From: Bacteroidaceae bacterium
GTDB lineage: Bacteria > Bacteroidota > Bacteroidia > Bacteroidales > Bacteroidaceae
Length of the DNA: 64,000 bases
Direction of reading: 5' to 3'
NCBI GenBank assembly: GCA_017522785.1
Contig: JAFWYF010000012.1
Coordinates: 1 to 64,000 of the forward strand
Numbering within the stretch: position 1 is the stretch's first letter; every line of letters starts with the position of its first letter. Under the pieces are notes generated by a model. That model saw nothing but the letters and a program-made list of their open reading frames with translations. It was not told where the DNA came from and searched no databases. Below, piece after piece: positions 44,995-55,105 of this stretch. The position numbers and the translations under genes were made by a program.

Positions 44995-47900
44995 ATGAAT
45001 ATTTCCGAATTAAGTATACGCCGTCCGGTACTAGCAACAGTTTTAACGCTGATAATAGTACTTTTTGGTCTTGTTGGTTATATCGGCCTTGGAGTTCGTG
45101 AATATCCATCCGTTGATAAACCAATTATATCGGTTTCATGCTCATATCCCGGTGCAAATGCCGATGTTATTGAGAACCAGATAACAGAGCCGTTGGAGCA
45201 AAATATAAACGGTATTCCGGGTATTCGCTCACTCACAAGTATAAGTCAGCAAGGGCAAAGTCGCATAACAGTTGAATTTGAACTTTCTGTCGATTTGGAA
45301 ACAGCAGCCAACGATGTTCGCGACAAAGTTTCTCGTGCACAACGTAATTTGCCTCGCGATTGCGACCCTCCTACAGTCTCTAAGGCAGATGCCGATGCTA
45401 TGCCAATCCTCATGGTGGCAATAAGAAGCGACAAGCGCTCGTTGTTGGAACTGAGCGAAATAGCCGATTTGACGCTAAAGGAACAACTACAGACAATTCC
45501 CGAGGTTAGTAGTGTAACTATTTGGGGTGAAAAGCGCTATTGTATGCGTCTGTGGCTCGACCCTGTAAAGATGGCAGGCTATGGTGTTACTCCCATGGAT
45601 GTGAAAAATGCACTCGACAAAGAGAATGTTGAGCTACCATCGGGAAGCATTGAAGGCGATAATATTGAACTTGCCATTAGAACTTTAGGTCTGTTACATA
45701 CAACTGAGGAGTTTAACAACCTTGTGATTAAAGTTAATGAAGGTAGGGTAGTTCGCTTTAGCGATATTGGTCGTGCTGAACTCAGTGCACGTGATTTAAA
45801 GAGTTATATGAAAATGAATGGTGTTCCCATGGTTGGTGTAGTTGTTGTACCTCAACCGGGAGCAAACCATATTAATATAGCTGAGGCTGTTTATGAGCGT
45901 ATGGAGTCTATGAAAAAAGACCTTCCCGAAGATGTAAATTACAGCTATGGTTTCGATAACACAAAGTTCATTCGTGCCTCTATCGACGAAGTAAAAACAA
46001 CTGTTTATGAGGCATTTGTACTCGTTATCATAATTATTTTCCTCTTTTTACGTGATTGGCGAGTTACGTTGGTACCATGTATTGTCATTCCTGTATCACT
46101 CATTGGTGCCTTTTTCATAATGTACATTCTCGGTTTCTCAATAAATGTATTGTCAATGCTTGCAATAGTGCTCTCTGTGGGTTTGGTTGTTGACGATGCT
46201 ATTGTGATGACCGAAAACATATATATACGAATAGAACGTGGTATGCGTCCGCGTGCAGCCGGTATAGAGGGTGCAAAAGAAATCTTCTTTGCAGTCATCT
46301 CTACAACAATAACCTTGTTGGCGGTTTTCTTGCCTATTGTATTTATGGAGGGAACTACAGGACGCCTTTTCCGCGAATTCTGTTTTGTGGTAGCAGGTTC
46401 TGTAATTATTTCATCATTTGCTGCTCTTACAATAACCCCAATGTTAGCAACGAAACTTTTGGTACGTCGCGAAAAACAGGGGTGGTTCTATAGAAAGACC
46501 GAACCATTCTTTTTAGGTCTTAATCATTGCTATTCTGTTACTCTCGATTTCTTCCTAAAGTATCGATTCATCTCAATAATAGTGATGATAATTGCATTTA
46601 TTGCAAGTGTGTGGATGTGGAACGCAATTCCTGCCGAAATGGCTCCGCTCGAAGACCGTTCAATGATTACAATACGTACTTCGGGTGCCGAAGGTGTAAC
46701 ATATGAATATATGCGCGATTACACCGAAGATATAAATCGTATGGCCGATTCTATAGTTCCCGATGCGGAATTTATTACAGCACGTGTATCAAGTGGCTCC
46801 GGTAATGTTCAGATAACATTGAAAAATATAAGGGAACGCGATTACACTCAAATGGAGGTTGCCGAGAAACTATCTAAAGCGGTACGTTCAAAGAATGATG
46901 CTCGTGCTTTTGTACAGCAACAATCTACCTTTGGTAGTCAAAGAGGTGGTATGCCAATACAATATGTCCTGCAGGCTACAAATATAGAAAAACTGCAAGA
47001 GGTGTTGCCAACCTTCTTAGCAAAGGTCTATGACAATCCTATCTTCCAAATGGCCGATGTCGATTTAAAATTCAGCAAACCCGAACTACAAGTAGAGATA
47101 AGTCGCGAAAAAGCCAATCTCTTGGGTGTCAGCACAAGTGATATTGCAAAGACATTGCAGTATGGACTAAGTGGTCAGCGACTTGGCTATCTCTATCTCA
47201 ATGGAAAGCAATATGAGATTGTTGGTGAAATTAACAGACAGCAACGTAATTCGCCATCAAATCTAAAAGCTATTTATGTTCGTAGCAGTAATGGCGAGAT
47301 GATTCAATTAGCTAACCTTGTAAATCTCATAGAGAGCATTGCACCTCCGAAGTTGTATCGATATAATCGTTTTGCCTCGGCTACAATCTCGGCAGGTCTT
47401 GCCGAAGGAAAGACAATTGGAGATGGTTTGGATGCGATGGATGAGATAGCCGCATCAACCCTCGATGATACCTTCCGCACAGCGTTGTCGGGCGATTCCA
47501 AAGAGTTCCGTGAGAGTTCATCGAGTCTGTTCTTTGCATTTGCCTTGGCTCTTTTGCTCATATATTTAATTCTTGCTGCACAGTTCGAAAGTTTCAAAGA
47601 CCCATTTGTGATAATGCTAACAGTGCCTTTGGCAGTTTGTGGAGCATTGATATTTATGGCTGTTGAAGGAGAAACAATGAACATATTCAGCCAGATTGGA
47701 ATTATTATGCTCATAGGTCTTGTAGCAAAAAATGGTATTCTCATTGTGGAGTTTGCCAATCAAAGACAAAAGGCCGGTGCCGATAAGATGACTGCCATAC
47801 GCGAAGCATCGGTACAGCGTCTTCGTCCAATTTTAATGACCAGTGCATCTACGATACTTGGTTTGTTACCACTTATGTTTGCTTCGGGCGAAGGATGTAA

Positions 47901-48027
47901 TGGCCGTATAGCAATGGGTACAGCAGTTGTTGGTGGAATGCTCTTCTCTACAGTGCTGACAATGTATGTTGTCCCTGCAATATATTCATACGTTTCAACA
48001 AACCTTGCAAATAAAGAACAAGAATGA
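44995..48027 (+). CDS. RND efflux pump, inner-membrane permease (AcrB/MexB-like)
   Basis: A 1010-residue proton-driven transporter of the hydrophobe/amphiphile efflux family. It starts with the family block SELSIRRPVLATVLTLIIVL, followed by large periplasmic porter loops (about 30-335 and 545-850) and twelve membrane helices. The proton-relay aspartates are in VGLVVDDAIVMTENI (around residue 400), and GLVAKNGILIVEFANQ occurs in the second half. Length is close to AcrB (about 1050). The single-pump operon with its own TolC-like gene suggests export of drugs, bile salts or lipids. Its TGA overlaps the ATG of the outer-membrane factor. Confidence 0.95.
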   Translation: MNISELSIRRPVLATVLTLIIVLFGLVGYIGLGVREYPSVDKPIISVSCSYPGANADVIENQITEPLEQNINGIPGIRSLTSISQQGQSRITVEFELSVDLETAANDVRDKVSRAQRNLPRDCDPPTVSKADADAMPILMVAIRSDKRSLLELSEIADLTLKEQLQTIPEVSSVTIWGEKRYCMRLWLDPVKMAGYGVTPMDVKNALDKENVELPSGSIEGDNIELAIRTLGLLHTTEEFNNLVIKVNEGRVVRFSDIGRAELSARDLKSYMKMNGVPMVGVVVVPQPGANHINIAEAVYERMESMKKDLPEDVNYSYGFDNTKFIRASIDEVKTTVYEAFVLVIIIIFLFLRDWRVTLVPCIVIPVSLIGAFFIMYILGFSINVLSMLAIVLSVGLVVDDAIVMTENIYIRIERGMRPRAAGIEGAKEIFFAVISTTITLLAVFLPIVFMEGTTGRLFREFCFVVAGSVIISSFAALTITPMLATKLLVRREKQGWFYRKTEPFFLGLNHCYSVTLDFFLKYRFISIIVMIIAFIASVWMWNAIPAEMAPLEDRSMITIRTSGAEGVTYEYMRDYTEDINRMADSIVPDAEFITARVSSGSGNVQITLKNIRERDYTQMEVAEKLSKAVRSKNDARAFVQQQSTFGSQRGGMPIQYVLQATNIEKLQEVLPTFLAKVYDNPIFQMADVDLKFSKPELQVEISREKANLLGVSTSDIAKTLQYGLSGQRLGYLYLNGKQYEIVGEINRQQRNSPSNLKAIYVRSSNGEMIQLANLVNLIESIAPPKLYRYNRFASATISAGLAEGKTIGDGLDAMDEIAASTLDDTFRTALSGDSKEFRESSSSLFFAFALALLLIYLILAAQFESFKDPFVIMLTVPLAVCGALIFMAVEGETMNIFSQIGIIMLIGLVAKNGILIVEFANQRQKAGADKMTAIREASVQRLRPILMTSASTILGLLPLMFASGEGCNGRIAMGTAVVGGMLFSTVLTMYVVPAIYSYVSTNLANKEQE

Positions 48028-49343
48028 TGGTTAGAAAATTCATATATATATCACTCTGCATACTTTCCTCTGTCAATATATTTGGACAGAACGCAGTAAC
48101 ATTAAAAGAGTGCCTCGAACTAGGTCTTCAGAGCAACTATTCTCTGCGCATCGTGCGTAACGAGGAGCAGATGGCCACAAATGATGCGACTTGGGCCAAT
48201 GCCGGAATGTTACCAAAGATTGATGTTACAGCTGGTTATAGCGGAACTATCGATAACACCGATTCAAAAGCACGTGGTGGTGAAACAACCTCGGAACGCA
48301 ATGTGAACGATAATACATTAAGAGCCGGAATAGATTTGCAATGGACAATTTTTGATGGCTTTAAGATGCAGGCCGATTATGCACGTTTGCGTGAATTACG
48401 CTTAATGAGTCAAACTCAAACACGAATTGCAGTCGAGGACTTCATTGCAAACTTTACAGCAGAATATTACAACTATGTGCAACAGTTGTTACGTTTACAG
48501 AACTTTCAATATGCAGTAAAACTATCACGTGAACGCATGCGCATTGTTCAAGAACGTTATATAATAGGTGAGAATTCGCGTCTTGACCTGTTGCAAGCCC
48601 GTGTCGATTTTAATGCCGATAGTGCAGAAAGTGTTAAACAAAGCGAATTACTTGCAACGTCCCGTATCAGGTTGCATGAACTTATGGCAAAAAGAGAAAT
48701 TGATAATAGTTTCTGTGTTGCCGATTCCTCTATACATGTAGACCGCACCCTTAGTTTCGATGAATTATGGAGTGCAACCTTACAACATAATACAACCCTC
48801 ATAGAGGTTTCACAAAATAAACGTCTTGCCGAAATAGACTTGCGTAGCATACGTTCACGCGATTATCCCTATTTGCGCCTTAATGCAGGGTATGGATATA
48901 CACAAAATATATACGACGGCGGAGCGATAGATAACAGAAAAGAGTGGGGGGCAGACTTTGGTCTTACATTGGGTTTCCGTTTGTTTGACGGCACACGTAG
49001 CAATGAACGTAAGAATGCTAAATTGTCGCTCTTGAATGCCGAACTACAGCAACAAGATATAGAACTTTCGCTATATGCCGATTTATCAAACTTGTGGCAG
49101 GCATTCGAGAATAACAAACGTCTGCTTTCATTGGAGCGCCAAAACGTTGTTGCAGCACGAGAGAACTACGAAATAGCCTATGAGCGTTACATGCTTGGCG
49201 ACCTATCGGGAATAGAGATGCGAGAGGCGCAAAAGAGTCTTCTCGATGCCGAAGAACGTATTTTGGTTGCTCGTTATAATACAAAATTGTGTGAGATTTC
49301 TCTGTTGCAATTAAGTGGAAACATATCGAAGTATTTAGAATAA
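48024..49343 (+). CDS. TolC-family outer-membrane efflux protein
   Basis: A 439-residue outer-membrane factor that forms the exit channel for the RND pump. Signal peptide about 1-21 (ISLCILSSVNIFG). Two repeated halves of long amphipathic helices with the OEP pattern: VTLKECLELGLQSNYSLRI and the later ARENYEIAYERYMLGDLSGIE, each with short barrel segments between. Length is normal (420-490). It shares four bases with the pump gene, so it is translationally coupled. Confidence 0.92.
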   Translation: MMVRKFIYISLCILSSVNIFGQNAVTLKECLELGLQSNYSLRIVRNEEQMATNDATWANAGMLPKIDVTAGYSGTIDNTDSKARGGETTSERNVNDNTLRAGIDLQWTIFDGFKMQADYARLRELRLMSQTQTRIAVEDFIANFTAEYYNYVQQLLRLQNFQYAVKLSRERMRIVQERYIIGENSRLDLLQARVDFNADSAESVKQSELLATSRIRLHELMAKREIDNSFCVADSSIHVDRTLSFDELWSATLQHNTTLIEVSQNKRLAEIDLRSIRSRDYPYLRLNAGYGYTQNIYDGGAIDNRKEWGADFGLTLGFRLFDGTRSNERKNAKLSLLNAELQQQDIELSLYADLSNLWQAFENNKRLLSLERQNVVAARENYEIAYERYMLGDLSGIEMREAQKSLLDAEERILVARYNTKLCEISLLQLSGNISKYLE

Positions 49344-49362
49344 AATCTATAGGATAGGGAGT

Positions 49363-50661
49363 ATGCAAATAGTAAAACGTATATATTATATGTTACGCTC
49401 TTTTGAGAAGAAGATGCGTGTTAAATATTATCGTCAGGTGCGCGAACACCGTTTTATGTGGTCTATATTCAATTTAATATCGGGTTTTTCACATTTGAAA
49501 CAGGCTTCGGCAGCACTCACTTATCACACTATATTTGCAATAGTCCCTGTTCTCTCTTTAATGATTGCAATTGCAAAAGGACTTGGTTACGACCAGCAGT
49601 TTAAATTGCAGTTACAATCTTTTTTTCATGGTCAAGAAGAGGTTTCCAACAGATTATTGGATTTCGCGGGCAGTTATCTCAGTAATACGCAAGTGAGTGT
49701 ATGGTGGGGAGTCGGAATAGGTATTATTTTGCTTCTATATTCTGTTTTTTCAATATTCCAAACAATTGATGTTACATTCAATCTTTTGTGGAACGAGAGT
49801 GGCCGTAGCTTCAAAACCCTGCTAAAGACATTCGCTTTTGTCATGGTAATACCATTTGTGGTAATTATCGCGTTGGGACTATGGTGGAGCATCTCATCAA
49901 TTTTTAATGATACCCCAATAAAAGAACTGCACATATTCATTATATCAGTAGCCTCATATATATTAGTTCTGCTTGGAGTATACAAGTTTATACCTAAAAC
50001 CTATGTAAAATTAAAATATGCAGCACTCTCTGCAGTTGTTTGTGGAGTAATTTTTGGTGTAATGCAATATTTCGGCTACACAATCATCTCCATGTTCAGT
50101 AGTTATAGAAATGTATATGGCGACCTTGCAACAATGATAATATTCCTATTATGGATATATTTGTCATGGACAATATGTCTTGCAGGTTCTCGATGGAACT
50201 ACTTCTTGCAAAAAGCCGATGAGCAAGAGGAAGAGAACAAGTATAACGGAATAAGTTATAAATATTTCAAATTCATAATGTTGCTCATAATAGAGCGTGT
50301 AGAATCGGTCTATCCCTTCTCTGGGCAATTCGATGCCGATTTGTTGGCCGAAAATGTCTATAAAGTATATGGTATACCATCGCATGTTGTTATGGATATG
50401 TTGCAACATCTTCGTCTGCATAAAGTTCTTTTTAATGGAAGTAAAGGTACACTATATCTGAATCCAAAATATTCCGAGTTTACAGTTAAGGAGTTCCTCG
50501 AAGAACTCGATTACGCTGGTAGAAATTCTGATGTCATAGCTCTCTCTACTAAAATTCATGAGAATACTGCGTTAAATAATCTTTGGCAGGTAATTAATGG
50601 TGATGCAGAAAATGTAACATGTATGAATGTTCAGGTACGCGATATCCTAGGACTAAAGTAA
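49363..50661 (+). CDS. YihY/BrkB family integral membrane protein
   Basis: A 432-residue protein of the YihY/virulence factor BrkB family, once called ribonuclease BN. The N-terminal part (about 30-290) has six membrane helices with the family landmarks ASAALTYHTIFAIVPVLSLM, FQTIDVTFNLLW and MIIFLLWIYLSWTICLAGS. The remaining ~140 residues are soluble and winged-helix-like (LLAENVYKVYGIPSHVVMDMLQHL), an extension common in Bacteroidota members. Function is unsettled; a lipid or transport role is often proposed. It follows the efflux operon by 19 bases and converges on the helicase gene with 1 base between them. Confidence 0.88.
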   Translation: MQIVKRIYYMLRSFEKKMRVKYYRQVREHRFMWSIFNLISGFSHLKQASAALTYHTIFAIVPVLSLMIAIAKGLGYDQQFKLQLQSFFHGQEEVSNRLLDFAGSYLSNTQVSVWWGVGIGIILLLYSVFSIFQTIDVTFNLLWNESGRSFKTLLKTFAFVMVIPFVVIIALGLWWSISSIFNDTPIKELHIFIISVASYILVLLGVYKFIPKTYVKLKYAALSAVVCGVIFGVMQYFGYTIISMFSSYRNVYGDLATMIIFLLWIYLSWTICLAGSRWNYFLQKADEQEEENKYNGISYKYFKFIMLLIIERVESVYPFSGQFDADLLAENVYKVYGIPSHVVMDMLQHLRLHKVLFNGSKGTLYLNPKYSEFTVKEFLEELDYAGRNSDVIALSTKIHENTALNNLWQVINGDAENVTCMNVQVRDILGLK

Positions 50662-50662
50662 T

Positions 50663-53605
50663 CTACTCAATTACTATAGTGCCAAGTTCTTTAATCAGTT
50701 CCTTGTATATATTTGATTCGGATAGGGCGTAGCAATTACCAAAAATAAACATCTGTTTACGTGCACGGGTAATAGCAACATTTAATTTACGGTCAATTGG
50801 TGTGTCATCGACATCGGTTGTGAGGGATGATAACATTCCTAGTTCTTCTCGATTGGATATAGTTGTTCCAAATAAGATAAGGTCTCTTTGTGAGCCTTGG
50901 AACCGTTCTACTGTATCTATAACAATATCCTTGCTATTAGGAATATTAAGTTTAGCTATTTCGCGTGTAACCATTGCAATTTGGTTACGGAAAGGTACTA
51001 TTATTCCTATATCTTTCGATGGGCAACATTCTATTCCGTTTAGATGGTGTAGTTTGTGGTATGCTTCAACAAAACGGGCTATTGCTACAGCCTCGTGCTT
51101 GTTTGTTTTTTGTTGCTCTTTCTCCTCGCTTCTTTCAACTGCAATAAATGCAGTTCGTTTTGTTGCAATTGTACTTTGATAAATATCGTTTTCGTCGTAT
51201 TGCTCAAAAGAAAGTTCCTCTGTTTGGTGTTGCAGTGGAACAGATTGCAGAATACTCTTGTAAAAATGTTTATTAGCAAACGAGCCAACTTCGGGATGCA
51301 TGCGCCCTTGTCTGTTCAATGTTGCTATAATTCCTTTAACCGGGTGTTTGTGATACCATGTATAGAGTCTTTCGAAAAGGGATATTCCATAGTTGACAAT
51401 CCCTGCTTCTTGCAACCTTTCACTCTTTGTGGCAGACATACTTGCCGGTTGCGTTACAACTGCAGGCAACTGTTTGGGGTCGCCAATGAGAATAAATCGT
51501 TCAATGGCACATGTCCCGTTAGGTGTTGTCGCTGTCATTAATCCGGCCATTTGCGACTCCAGAATTTGCGATGCTTCATCTATTATTGCTGTTGTGAACT
51601 TCTTCAGTGTAAATAGTTCCTTGCGCGATGTAAGTGAAGCCAATGTTCCAACCACAATATGTTTTTCCTTCAAAACATCGTGTATCTCATCACGTTTTTT
51701 ACAATGTGCAATAACGTTCTTCAATAGTCTATGTCGGTATTCTGCCGAACAACTCTGCTCGCTACCAATTCTAATATATGTGGGTTTTTCCGGTAATCGT
51801 TCAAGTGTTTGACATATCTCATCAACAGCACGGTTTGTATAAGCACCTAAGAGAATATCTTCACCATCATTGTAAAATTCACGTACCATTCCACTAAGCG
51901 CCTGAGATGTTTTGCCGGTTCCCGGTGGTCCCACCAGCATAAATAACTCTTTCGCCTGCTTTGCCTTAAGTATAATATCATTTATATATTCATTGCCATA
52001 GTTCCCACAAAGTGTTCGTTCATAGTCGAATTGTGGCACACGTTGCGATAGCAACAACGCAATTCTTTCTTGTGGCGCGGTCAGCAAACTATAAATGTCG
52101 CGGAATGTAGCGCGGAATGTACTGTCCATGTGGTCGTGCTCAATAGCATATCGTCCCTCTTTGGGGAATATTACTTTATTGCGTTGTTTATGGCGTAAAT
52201 GCAATGTCAATTGTGTAGGAGTTATCTCAGTTAGTGTACCTCTTGTTACCTGTCTGTTAATCGCTGTGTCATATTCTGTATCGCGACGATACATAAATAT
52301 TGTATCTCCGGCTCGAAAATTTGGGTAGAAGTTGTCGGAATATTCAGGAATTGACAAAATAATATTATAAATACCCTCATCTTCGTCAAAACGTATAATC
52401 TCTAGGTCTGTAAGAATATTCCCGTTACTCTGTTTCTCCTCTACCGAAGAGCGCCAAACATCGGCAAAGCAACGTCCGCTTTCGCGTTTTATCTCTCCGG
52501 TTTTTGCATATAACATCTCTCTGGCCACAAAAGCAATGTTACCAAAGAAATAGTCCTTTAAAAGCAAAGATGCCTCTTTTATAGGTGTTAAAATCTTTTC
52601 AAATCTTGGACGAAGGTAATTTGTCCATAGGCGCGATGTATCGCCGTTTTCGTTTAGCTCGTCCGGGGTTATGCTCTCTATCATTGTGCGCAAGCCATCT
52701 TGTGCCATTCTGTATATCAAAGCAACAATCTTGTTTCTTAACATCAGAGCATTGCTTATATCTGTTGAATTTGATTCTTCGTTATAGAAACGTGGATAGC
52801 GCGAATAGAATAGATGTACTCGTATGTTATTGCGTGGTATAGAAAGATTATAGCATAGCATCTCTTTGTAGAGTGTCATCTGTAATCGATGTTCCTCTTT
52901 GGCTCCGCCTCGGAATTCATCAGCTTTACCCGATTTCAACTCAATCAAGTGTTGAAAGTTGTTTTGTAAAAGGTCTATACGACCTTGTAGACCTAATGCT
53001 TCGCAAAAGAACGAAGGTTCTAGTTGAGTGTTATCGCGACGATATCCTCCATCAGTCTCAATGCCAACATTGCCAATCTTCATCTGTATATTGGCAAATT
53101 GTGTAGCCAACTGCTCAAAGAATTTATTATCAATATCCTTGCATGCCGATAGTTGTAATGAGTACTCGCGAAAAAACTTAGCTGTAGAACGTTGGAATGT
53201 AGCCGGCTCCTCTATGCTTTCATTTGCACAATCGTCGAGAAAAAGGTTGGCGGCTTCTCCCAATAATCGCGGAGCACTCTCTTCGCTATTTTCGAACATG
53301 TTAAGAATAAATCCAATAGCAGGTGCACCATAGGGTTGTACGCAACGTGCAAGCGATGAAACATCTATCAAATAGTCGGGCTCAAAAATAACATCTTTAG
53401 GGTATAAAACATCCTCCTCGTTAATTGCACTCGATAGAAGATTTAATTTGCATCCATCGTATAGTATGGTTGGGAGAGTCTTATATGACGATATCTGGGG
53501 TAGAATGGCTTTAACCGGTCCTCCATTTTTATCTATGCCATGCAGATAAACTCCATCATAGCTTTTGAATATTATCTGTTTTCTAAGAAATCCTTTTGCA
53601 GTCAT
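50663..53605 (-). CDS. Dna2-like nuclease-helicase (PD-(D/E)XK nuclease fused to SF1 helicase)
   Basis: A 980-residue fusion. The N-terminal half contains a Cas4/RecB-type nuclease core: GRID (Asp211), HLIELKSGK (Glu222, Lys224) and QMTLYKEML (Gln242, Tyr246), the canonical D...ExK...QxxxY order. The C-terminal half is a Dna2/Upf1-like SF1 helicase: Walker A VGPPGTGKTSQAL (558-570), ILLGAYTNRAVDEI, AIIDEASQILE (motif II), LIGDPKQLPAV (III), and the late VERFQGSQRDLILF and LNVAITRARKQ motifs (V/VI). The iron-sulphur cysteine set of Dna2/Cas4 is not obvious. It probably processes DNA ends, flaps or stalled forks. Its start overlaps the stop of the lytic transglycosylase gene by four bases. Confidence 0.88.
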   Translation of the reverse strand: MTAKGFLRKQIIFKSYDGVYLHGIDKNGGPVKAILPQISSYKTLPTILYDGCKLNLLSSAINEEDVLYPKDVIFEPDYLIDVSSLARCVQPYGAPAIGFILNMFENSEESAPRLLGEAANLFLDDCANESIEEPATFQRSTAKFFREYSLQLSACKDIDNKFFEQLATQFANIQMKIGNVGIETDGGYRRDNTQLEPSFFCEALGLQGRIDLLQNNFQHLIELKSGKADEFRGGAKEEHRLQMTLYKEMLCYNLSIPRNNIRVHLFYSRYPRFYNEESNSTDISNALMLRNKIVALIYRMAQDGLRTMIESITPDELNENGDTSRLWTNYLRPRFEKILTPIKEASLLLKDYFFGNIAFVAREMLYAKTGEIKRESGRCFADVWRSSVEEKQSNGNILTDLEIIRFDEDEGIYNIILSIPEYSDNFYPNFRAGDTIFMYRRDTEYDTAINRQVTRGTLTEITPTQLTLHLRHKQRNKVIFPKEGRYAIEHDHMDSTFRATFRDIYSLLTAPQERIALLLSQRVPQFDYERTLCGNYGNEYINDIILKAKQAKELFMLVGPPGTGKTSQALSGMVREFYNDGEDILLGAYTNRAVDEICQTLERLPEKPTYIRIGSEQSCSAEYRHRLLKNVIAHCKKRDEIHDVLKEKHIVVGTLASLTSRKELFTLKKFTTAIIDEASQILESQMAGLMTATTPNGTCAIERFILIGDPKQLPAVVTQPASMSATKSERLQEAGIVNYGISLFERLYTWYHKHPVKGIIATLNRQGRMHPEVGSFANKHFYKSILQSVPLQHQTEELSFEQYDENDIYQSTIATKRTAFIAVERSEEKEQQKTNKHEAVAIARFVEAYHKLHHLNGIECCPSKDIGIIVPFRNQIAMVTREIAKLNIPNSKDIVIDTVERFQGSQRDLILFGTTISNREELGMLSSLTTDVDDTPIDRKLNVAITRARKQMFIFGNCYALSESNIYKELIKELGTIVIE

Positions 53606-54357
53606 CTCTTTGCACTCTCTCTAAAAACCTCCACTGTACTGTCGTTTTGTAGAATCTCAAAAATGGAGTCGTTATATATCTCTTGCAATCTTTTGTATTT
53701 TTCCCAAGTACGTTTCACTTTTTTTATAAACTGAAAAGTCTGTTTCCAGTCCTTGAAACTACCATTTTTGCATACACTGTCGTTGTAATATTCAGGTTCG
53801 CTTTTTAGAATAAGAAATGTATCCACACTGTTTTCCCAAACATATCTGTTTCTCCCATATTTCTCTGCAAGGCGCATAGCATCGCTAACCTCTCCAATAC
53901 CGGCATTATACGATGCTAAAATAAAGTTTGAACGTTCGTCGAAATCCTTAATTCTGCGAAAAATATGATTTAAATCTTTAATAAGCCCCGACGCGGCCAT
54001 TATATTACTCTCAGGGTCCATGTGCAAAGAATCGGGCACACCTTGTTGTCGCAAGGTTCGTGGCATTACCTGCATCACACCACATGCTCCTACACCTGAA
54101 CGTGCCATACTGTCGAAACGCGATTCAGTGAATGCTATAGCTGCTATAAACTTCCAGTCGATTTTAAGGCTATCGGCCGCTTTCCTAAAATGCTTGTCAA
54201 ATGGAGAAATTTCTATATACGGCGATACATATCTTTTTTTCATAACAACCTCCTCTTTAATGGGTTGGGTAGGTTTGTGAAAAATGATATCGCCTTTCGA
54301 TACAACAATAGTGAATATTGCTATCAGTAATAGAGGATAAGCAAGCCTTCTTGTCAT
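53602..54357 (-). CDS. Lytic transglycosylase (SLT, MltF-like)
   Basis: A 251-residue exported murein hydrolase. An N-terminal hydrophobic signal/anchor (LAYPLLLIAIFTIVVS) and a short linker precede an SLT domain (about 60-190). Catalytic Glu78 is in AFTESRFDSMARSGVGACGVMQVMP, and LASYNAGIGEVSDAMRLA is the second conserved block. The C-terminal ~50 residues are a basic helix. It cleaves peptidoglycan glycan strands. It is coupled to the downstream helicase gene by an ATGA overlap, a pairing that looks like shared expression rather than shared function, and lies 4 bases after udk. Confidence 0.9.
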   Translation of the reverse strand: MTRRLAYPLLLIAIFTIVVSKGDIIFHKPTQPIKEEVVMKKRYVSPYIEISPFDKHFRKAADSLKIDWKFIAAIAFTESRFDSMARSGVGACGVMQVMPRTLRQQGVPDSLHMDPESNIMAASGLIKDLNHIFRRIKDFDERSNFILASYNAGIGEVSDAMRLAEKYGRNRYVWENSVDTFLILKSEPEYYNDSVCKNGSFKDWKQTFQFIKKVKRTWEKYKRLQEIYNDSIFEILQNDSTVEVFRESAKR

Positions 54358-54361
54358 GTAA

Positions 54362-54973
54362 TTATTTGTTGAGGAAATAACTTATAGCCATTTGCAGTGC
54401 CTTTATAGCTTTTTCGTTGTTTCCTCCCTGTGTAATTATTATATCGGCATACTGTTTTGTCGGCTCTATAAATTTGTTGTGCATGGCCTTAACATTGCGC
54501 TCGTAACGCGACAAAGCCTTTTCGTATGTACGTCCACGCTCAACAATATCTCGTCTTATAAGACGTATCAAACGTTCATCGGCATCGGCATCAACAAAAA
54601 CCTTTAAATCCATCAGTTCACGTAGCTCTGGGTTTACAAAAGCCATAATACCCTCAATGATAATTATTTTACGCGGTTCAATATGTATAGTTTCGGGTTG
54701 TCGCGTACATGTAATATATGAATAAGTAGGTTGTTCGATTGGTTTACCACTACGCAACATCGTAATCTGTTCTGAGAGTAACTCCCAATCAAACGCATCG
54801 GGGTGGTCAAAGTTTATAAACTGACGCTCCTCTACCGGAATATGGCCACTGTCTTTATAGTAAGAATCTTGAGGAATTACAACAACTTCGTCTTGAGGCA
54901 TTGATTCAACAATTTTGCGCACAACTGTTGTCTTTCCCGATGCAGTTCCACCTGCTATTCCTATTATATACAT
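54362..54973 (-). CDS. udk: Uridine kinase
   Basis: A 203-residue P-loop kinase phosphorylating uridine/cytidine in pyrimidine salvage. Walker A GGTASGKTTVV lies at 7-17, followed by IPQDSYYKDS, NFDHPDAFDWELL, the YSYITCTRQPETI substrate segment, IIIEGIMAF and RLIRRDIVERGR. Length is normal for the family (about 205-215). It heads a minus-strand operon udk - lytic transglycosylase - helicase with 4-base spacing or overlap, and its leader starts at a perfect 25-base palindrome. Confidence 0.95.
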   Translation of the reverse strand: MYIIGIAGGTASGKTTVVRKIVESMPQDEVVVIPQDSYYKDSGHIPVEERQFINFDHPDAFDWELLSEQITMLRSGKPIEQPTYSYITCTRQPETIHIEPRKIIIIEGIMAFVNPELRELMDLKVFVDADADERLIRLIRRDIVERGRTYEKALSRYERNVKAMHNKFIEPTKQYADIIITQGGNNEKAIKALQMAISYFLNK

Positions 54974-55001
54974 ATCTTCTTAATTTAAAGTTTTTGTTTT
55001 C

Positions 55002-55026
55002 TATCTTTGCGGTTACCGCAAAGATA
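55002..55026. promoter_or_regulatory. 25-bp palindrome carrying -7 boxes on both strands, upstream of udk
   Basis: TATCTTTGCGG and its exact inverse flank a TTA centre. Each arm contains a perfect TATCTTTG, so the two -7 boxes face each other. The minus-strand box (55019-55026) suits udk, with a start point near the centre of the palindrome. It could also be a repressor site or form a 5' hairpin in the transcript. Confidence 0.5.
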
Positions 55027-55105
55027 ACAAGAAACGGGCGAGAAATATGAATTTTACTTCAATATTTTTAAAAGATAGTGTGATGAGTATGATATAATGC
55101 TTGTA

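Noticed and set aside
47304-47759. Minus-strand open frame of 151 codons
   Set aside because: Antisense shadow of the RND pump gene; composition not protein-like.
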